Below, piece after piece: positions 6,659 through 10,459 of a stretch of 10,459 bases of DNA. The notes under the pieces are model-generated. The model was not told where the DNA came from. It searched no databases and saw only the letters and a program-made list of their open reading frames with translations. Both the position numbers and the translations under genes were made by a program. The first letter of the stretch is position 1; each line of letters opens with the position of its first letter. The DNA is from Actinomycetota bacterium (lineage in GTDB: Bacteria > Actinomycetota > Actinomycetes > Nanopelagicales > Nanopelagicaceae), in assembly GCA_947457445.1 (NCBI GenBank), contig CANGVO010000025.1, positions 1 to 10,459 on the forward strand, read 5' to 3'.

Positions 6659-7674
6659 ACTCCAAGACCTAAACCGCTAAGGCCGAGATTTTCGGGGAAA
6701 CCGCAGATCAAGTTGGCATTTTGCATCGCTTGACCTGCTGCACCTTTAACCAGATTATCGATAGCAACACTTACGACCAAACGATTGGTGTGCGAATCAA
6801 CTGCAACTTGGATTGCAACATAGTTGCTTCCGAGCACTGATGATGTCTGTGGCATCTGCCCTACAGGCAGTACCTGGACAAACTCTTCTGACTTATAAGC
6901 ATCCTCATAAATCTTGTGCGCCGCCTCGCTGCTGATATCCGAATTAAGTTTCATAGTAATCGTGGCCAAAATTCCTCGGGGCATAGGTGCCAAGATAGGC
7001 GTGAATGAGATCTTGGCGGATACTCCCGTTGCACGAGTCAGCGCTTCTTCAATTTCGGGCGTGTGTTGGTGTACTCCCCCGAATTTGTAAGAGGTAAGAC
7101 TTCCCATCACTTCACTGGCAATTAGATTTATTTTTGCGCTACGTCCTGCACCCGTTGTTCCTGAGGCGGCAACTACAACTACGTCGCTAATGTCTGCAAT
7201 CTTTGCGGCAGGAACGGTTCCGAGCGCTATCGCGGTTGCGTAACAGCCAGGGTTAGCAATCCTCGATGATTTAGCAATTGCCTCCCGAGCACCAGGAATC
7301 TCAGGTGCGCCGTAAGTCCAAGTTCCGGCGTGATCGCCGCCGTAATACTTCTGCCACTTAGCGCTGTCTTCCAAACGATAGTCAGCGCCGAGGTCAACAA
7401 TCTTGGCCTTTGGATTGAGGTTGGCTATGACTGTAGAACTTTCACCGTGCGGTAGTGCAAGAAAAATAAGTTCGCAGCAATCGAAGTCGCTAGCGTTGAA
7501 GGCCGAAAACTTTCGATCTGAATATGCGGTCAACTGCGGATGAACCGAAGTGATTAATTCCCCAGCATTGCTATGTGCGGTAACACAGCAAACTTCAAAT
7601 TTCGGGTGTCCTGCCAATAGACGCAGAAGTTCTCCCCCGGCATAGCCGCTAGCGCCAATAACTCCGATTTTCAT
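6655..7674 (-). CDS. argC: N-acetyl-gamma-glutamyl-phosphate reductase
   Basis: ArgC reduces N-acetylglutamyl phosphate to the semialdehyde with NADPH, between ArgB and ArgD. The Rossmann NADP-binding fold starts at residue 1 with GASGYAGGEL (7-16). The catalytic Cys144 lies in NPGCYAT (141-147), followed by SGTTGAGR (171-178) and HQHTPEI (202-208), the active-site His region. At 339 residues it is full length. The ATG at 7674-7672 is supported because the first residues are the first strand of the fold. No ribosome site precedes it, and a -10 element ends only six bases upstream, so the mRNA is probably leaderless. It is the first gene of the arg operon, 60 bases after pheT, with ArgR operator-like sites in between. 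Confidence 0.97.
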   Translation of the reverse strand: MKIGVIGASGYAGGELLRLLAGHPKFEVCCVTAHSNAGELITSVHPQLTAYSDRKFSAFNASDFDCCELIFLALPHGESSTVIANLNPKAKIVDLGADYRLEDSAKWQKYYGGDHAGTWTYGAPEIPGAREAIAKSSRIANPGCYATAIALGTVPAAKIADISDVVVVAASGTTGAGRSAKINLIASEVMGSLTSYKFGGVHQHTPEIEEALTRATGVSAKISFTPILAPMPRGILATITMKLNSDISSEAAHKIYEDAYKSEEFVQVLPVGQMPQTSSVLGSNYVAIQVAVDSHTNRLVVSVAIDNLVKGAAGQAMQNANLICGFPENLGLSGLGLGV

Positions 7675-7680
7675 GGGATT

Positions 7681-7689
7681 AGATTAGCA
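7681..7689 (-). promoter_or_regulatory. extended -10 promoter for a leaderless argC transcript
   Basis: On the minus strand the sequence reads TGCTAATCT: an extended -10 TG one base before TAATCT (7686-7681), which fits the TANNNT form. Six bases (AATCCC) separate it from the argC ATG, so the predicted start of transcription is the A of the ATG. No TTGACA-like -35 is seen at 16-18 bases spacing, which the extended TG may offset. This is inference from sequence; a longer transcript reading through from pheT cannot be excluded. Confidence 0.6.
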
Positions 7690-7721
7690 TAAATATGCAT
7701 TAAGCCGTATATTTATGCATC
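7684..7721. promoter_or_regulatory. tandem ArgR operator (two ARG boxes)
   Basis: Two palindrome-like sites sit side by side: GCATAAATATGC (7687-7698) and GTATATTTATGC (7707-7718). Their centres are 20 bp apart, so two 18-bp boxes would be separated by 2 bp, close to the paired ARG-box geometry known for ArgR. Outer arms GCATAAATAT (7687-7696) and ATATTTATGC (7709-7718) also form a perfect 10-bp inverted repeat around a 12-bp centre. The promoter-proximal box covers most of the -10 element of argC, so bound ArgR would block RNA polymerase. The repressor gene is in the same operon. Confidence 0.75.
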
Positions 7722-7734
7722 CGAAAAAACTTAC

Positions 7735-10191
7735 TTAGGCTGTGCGAAGTACGGCGCCGGTTGCTTTCTCTGCGGCAACAACCGCCGCTTCGCGCATCGC
7801 CGATACTTCGGCCCCGGTTAGAGTGCGATCGGGCGCTCGGAAAGTAAGGGTAAAAGCCAATGAAATCTTGCCATCACCGATTTTGTCGTAACGATCGAAG
7901 AGCGAGATAGATTCAAGTAGCTCCCCTGCACCACTGCGCAGAGCCGTTTCGACATCCAGAGCAGTAACTGACTGGTCAACGATTAAGGCCACATCTTGAA
8001 CAGCCGCGGGCATTGTTCCAACTCGAGTTGGTCTGACTATCTGCGAATCTGCAAGTGCACTCAATCCCACAGCAAAGCCGACGCTTCGTTCTGGTAAGCC
8101 GTATTTAGCGATGATGCGAGGGTGAATTTCTCCTGCATGTGCAACTGCTTTGCCATCCACAATCAATTCTGCACATCGACCAGGGTGCCATGGAGCAAAA
8201 TCAGAACGCTTGATTGTCCATTCAAGATTGCAGAGTCTGAGAATATCTTGCGCGTAAGCAATAGCATCTTGCCAGTTATATGAGCGAGCCTTTCCTTGCC
8301 AATCTTCGGATTCAATTTTTCCAACAAGTAAACCTGCGACGTGGAAGGCCTGTGGCGGTACGCTGGCATAAATAGATTCAATTGTCTTTGCATCCGGGCG
8401 GCTTCCAATGCTTGGAGAAACCGCTGCTACTAATTTTTGAGAGCTTCGGAAGATAGATCCCATTTCAAAGATTGCGAAATCTTTTGCCCCGCGACTGATA
8501 TTGCGTGCAGCTACTTCAATGAGCCCCGGAATTAAGTGAACGCGCATCAGCGGGAATTCTTCCGACATCGGATTAGCAATACGATATGTTGAAGCGCGTT
8601 CTCCTATAAATCCCATCTGGTCAATTGTCTCTTGATTAGTGAATGGAAAAGTTTGAACTTCTGCTAAACCCCGTGCCGCAAGCATTGAAGCAATTGCGCG
8701 ACGACGTTTCTGGGTTGGCGTGAGGCTGGCATGGTTAGGACGCGGCGGTAATATCGACGGAATCTTGTCGTAGCCGATCATGCGGGCTACTTCTTCCGCT
8801 AAATCTGCAGAAGATAAAAGATCTGAACGCCAAGACGGTGGATCAACGCTGAAGGTTTTCTCATCTACATCGCAACCGATCACTCGAAGCACGCGAGCAA
8901 TTTCGGCAGCAGATACTTCTAGCCCCAAGGTCTTCGAGATGTAAGCCGGATCAAGTTTGATAATTTGTGGGTATTTGGGTTCGCCAGTAACCACGGTTGC
9001 GACATGTTGGGCGGAACTATGAGCGGTTAACAATTGAACAAATCGCGCGGATGCGAATTGAGCAAGCGATGGATCAACGCCGCGCTCTAGACGACGAGAT
9101 GCTTCAGAGGAAAGCTTGTGGCGACGTGAGTTTTTGGCAATTAACACAGGTTCAAAACGAACTGCCTCAAGAGCGATTTCTGTCGTGGTCGACGAAATTT
9201 CTGAAGAGGCTCCGCCCATGGTGCCAGCAAGTGCCAACGGTTGCTTGTCATCACAAACCATTAAATCTTCCGGATCAAGTTGGCGAACTTGCCCATCAAG
9301 AGTTGTGAATGGTTGAGATTTACCAGCTCGCTTGATAGTCAAGCCCCCCGAAATTTTGGCTTTATCAAATGCGTGTAATGGTTGACCCAGTTCGAGCATC
9401 ACATAATTTGTAACATCAACGACAAGCGAAATAGAACGCATCCCCATCTTTTCTATGCGACGACGCATCCAGATTGGCGTTGTAGCAGTTGGATCGAAAT
9501 TTGAGAGCGTGCGCAAGTAGAAGACCGAAGCGGTCGCGGGATCATCAATTCTCGCAGCTACACCTTTACCGATTTCATCAAATTTTAAATCGCGAAGCAG
9601 ATCAACCGGATCACTGAAAACTAATCCAAGTGATCCTGCCACCTCTCGAGCAATACCCCGAATACTCAGCGCATAACCTCGATCTGGATTTACCGCGACG
9701 TCGAAAATAGTGTCGTTAATTTCAAGTACAGAAATTGCATCCGCGCCAATTTCTACTTCACCTTCGGCGAATACCATGATGCCAGAGTGATCTTCGCCCA
9801 AACCAAGTTCGCGTGAAGAGCAGATCATCCCGTTGGAAGTTTTTCCGTAAGTTTCGCGGGCTCCGATTTTGAAGTCGCCAGGCAAGATAGCGCCAGGAAG
9901 AGCCGCCACGACGATGTCGCCAACTACGAAGTTAGTTGCACCACAGATCACATAGCGCGTCTCTTTTTCAGCACAATCAAGCCCTACATAACGAATCGGC
10001 TTTTTGAATTCAGTTATCTCTTCGATACTTAAAACCTTTGCGAACGTCAGAGGTCCAGTTAAGTCAGAGCCCGCTTCAATAATTTCCTCAACTTCAAAGC
10101 CAACGCGAATAAGTGCGCTAGAAATCTCTTCCGCAGAGATAGATGCAGGAATATCTACAAATTCTCGGATCCAAGATAAAGGCGCACGCAT
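7735..10191 (-). CDS. pheT: phenylalanyl-tRNA synthetase beta subunit
   Basis: PheT is the large subunit of the alpha2-beta2 class II synthetase that charges tRNA-Phe; it binds the tRNA and edits mischarged Tyr-tRNA-Phe. Domains visible in order are the N-terminal segment MRAPLSWIREFVD, an EMAP/OB-type tRNA-binding domain (about 40-155, with NGMICSSRELGLG at 120-132), the NPDRGYALSIRGIAREVA segment (168-185), the B3/B4 editing domain (about 215-385, with LVVDVTNYVMLELGQPLHAFD), the B5 domain (about 405-480, ending DLAEEVARMIGYDKIP), a catalytic-like core (about 490-715) and a C-terminal ferredoxin-fold anticodon-binding domain (about 725-818). The 818 residues match the family. It starts one base after the pheS stop; the ribosome site is weak, so coupling to pheS is likely. 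Confidence 0.97.
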   Translation of the reverse strand: MRAPLSWIREFVDIPASISAEEISSALIRVGFEVEEIIEAGSDLTGPLTFAKVLSIEEITEFKKPIRYVGLDCAEKETRYVICGATNFVVGDIVVAALPGAILPGDFKIGARETYGKTSNGMICSSRELGLGEDHSGIMVFAEGEVEIGADAISVLEINDTIFDVAVNPDRGYALSIRGIAREVAGSLGLVFSDPVDLLRDLKFDEIGKGVAARIDDPATASVFYLRTLSNFDPTATTPIWMRRRIEKMGMRSISLVVDVTNYVMLELGQPLHAFDKAKISGGLTIKRAGKSQPFTTLDGQVRQLDPEDLMVCDDKQPLALAGTMGGASSEISSTTTEIALEAVRFEPVLIAKNSRRHKLSSEASRRLERGVDPSLAQFASARFVQLLTAHSSAQHVATVVTGEPKYPQIIKLDPAYISKTLGLEVSAAEIARVLRVIGCDVDEKTFSVDPPSWRSDLLSSADLAEEVARMIGYDKIPSILPPRPNHASLTPTQKRRRAIASMLAARGLAEVQTFPFTNQETIDQMGFIGERASTYRIANPMSEEFPLMRVHLIPGLIEVAARNISRGAKDFAIFEMGSIFRSSQKLVAAVSPSIGSRPDAKTIESIYASVPPQAFHVAGLLVGKIESEDWQGKARSYNWQDAIAYAQDILRLCNLEWTIKRSDFAPWHPGRCAELIVDGKAVAHAGEIHPRIIAKYGLPERSVGFAVGLSALADSQIVRPTRVGTMPAAVQDVALIVDQSVTALDVETALRSGAGELLESISLFDRYDKIGDGKISLAFTLTFRAPDRTLTGAEVSAMREAAVVAAEKATGAVLRTA

Positions 10192-10192
10192 A

Positions 10193-10459
<267 letters not shown>

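Noticed and set aside
7687..7718. 10-bp inverted repeat after pheT as a possible transcription terminator
   Set aside because: The arms are A/T-rich and no T-run follows on the minus strand; position over the argC -10 and the box spacing fit an ArgR operator better.
7724..7760. Six-T run just after the pheT stop as an intrinsic terminator
   Set aside because: The only upstream pairing is about 4 bp (ACTT/AAGT), too weak to support a terminator hairpin.
8163..8408. 81-codon minus-strand frame inside pheT
   Set aside because: It is an alternate frame of an intact pheT; nothing supports separate translation.

Overview
This window is ordinary, densely packed chromosome from an actinobacterium. 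Every gene lies on the minus strand, so transcription runs from high to low coordinates. The actinobacterial call rests on three things: the gene order pheS-pheT-argC-argJ-argB-argD-argR-argH-tyrS, the conserved pre-rRNA leader motif at 31-53 (GAGAACTCAACAG on the minus strand), and rRNA-type promoters with TTGACC and TANNNT hexamers. Base composition looks moderate rather than GC-rich (judged by eye, not computed), and all seven gene junctions from argC to tyrS overlap. Together these suggest a small-genome freshwater actinobacterium such as the acI/Nanopelagicales group. That placement is inference and needs a phylogeny.

Layout, in the direction of transcription: (1) 10459-7735 holds the 3' end of pheS and the whole of pheT, the two subunits of phenylalanyl-tRNA synthetase. 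(2) 7734-7675 is a 60-base control region with two ArgR operator-like palindromes overlapping an extended -10 promoter; argC appears to be translated from a leaderless mRNA. (3) 7674-1633 is the arginine cluster argC, argJ, argB, argD, argR, argH. (4) 1636-344 is tyrS, overlapping argH by four bases. (5) 329-289 holds a likely terminator. (6) 240-1 holds two tandem rRNA promoters and the 5' leader of a pre-rRNA whose 16S gene lies beyond the left edge.

The arg genes encode acetyl-recycling arginine synthesis. ArgB phosphorylates N-acetylglutamate, ArgC reduces it, ArgD transaminates it, and ArgJ releases ornithine while passing the acetyl group back to glutamate. ArgH performs the last step, and ArgR is the arginine-responsive repressor. 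Ornithine carbamoyltransferase (argF) and argininosuccinate synthase (argG), which often sit beside argR in actinobacterial clusters, are not in this window.

I found no undescribed system. The points most worth checking are the combined operator and leaderless promoter of argC, an ArgB that seems to lack the arginine-sensing parts usual in ArgJ-type organisms, the missing argF and argG, and the placement of an essential tRNA synthetase at the end of an arginine-repressible transcript.
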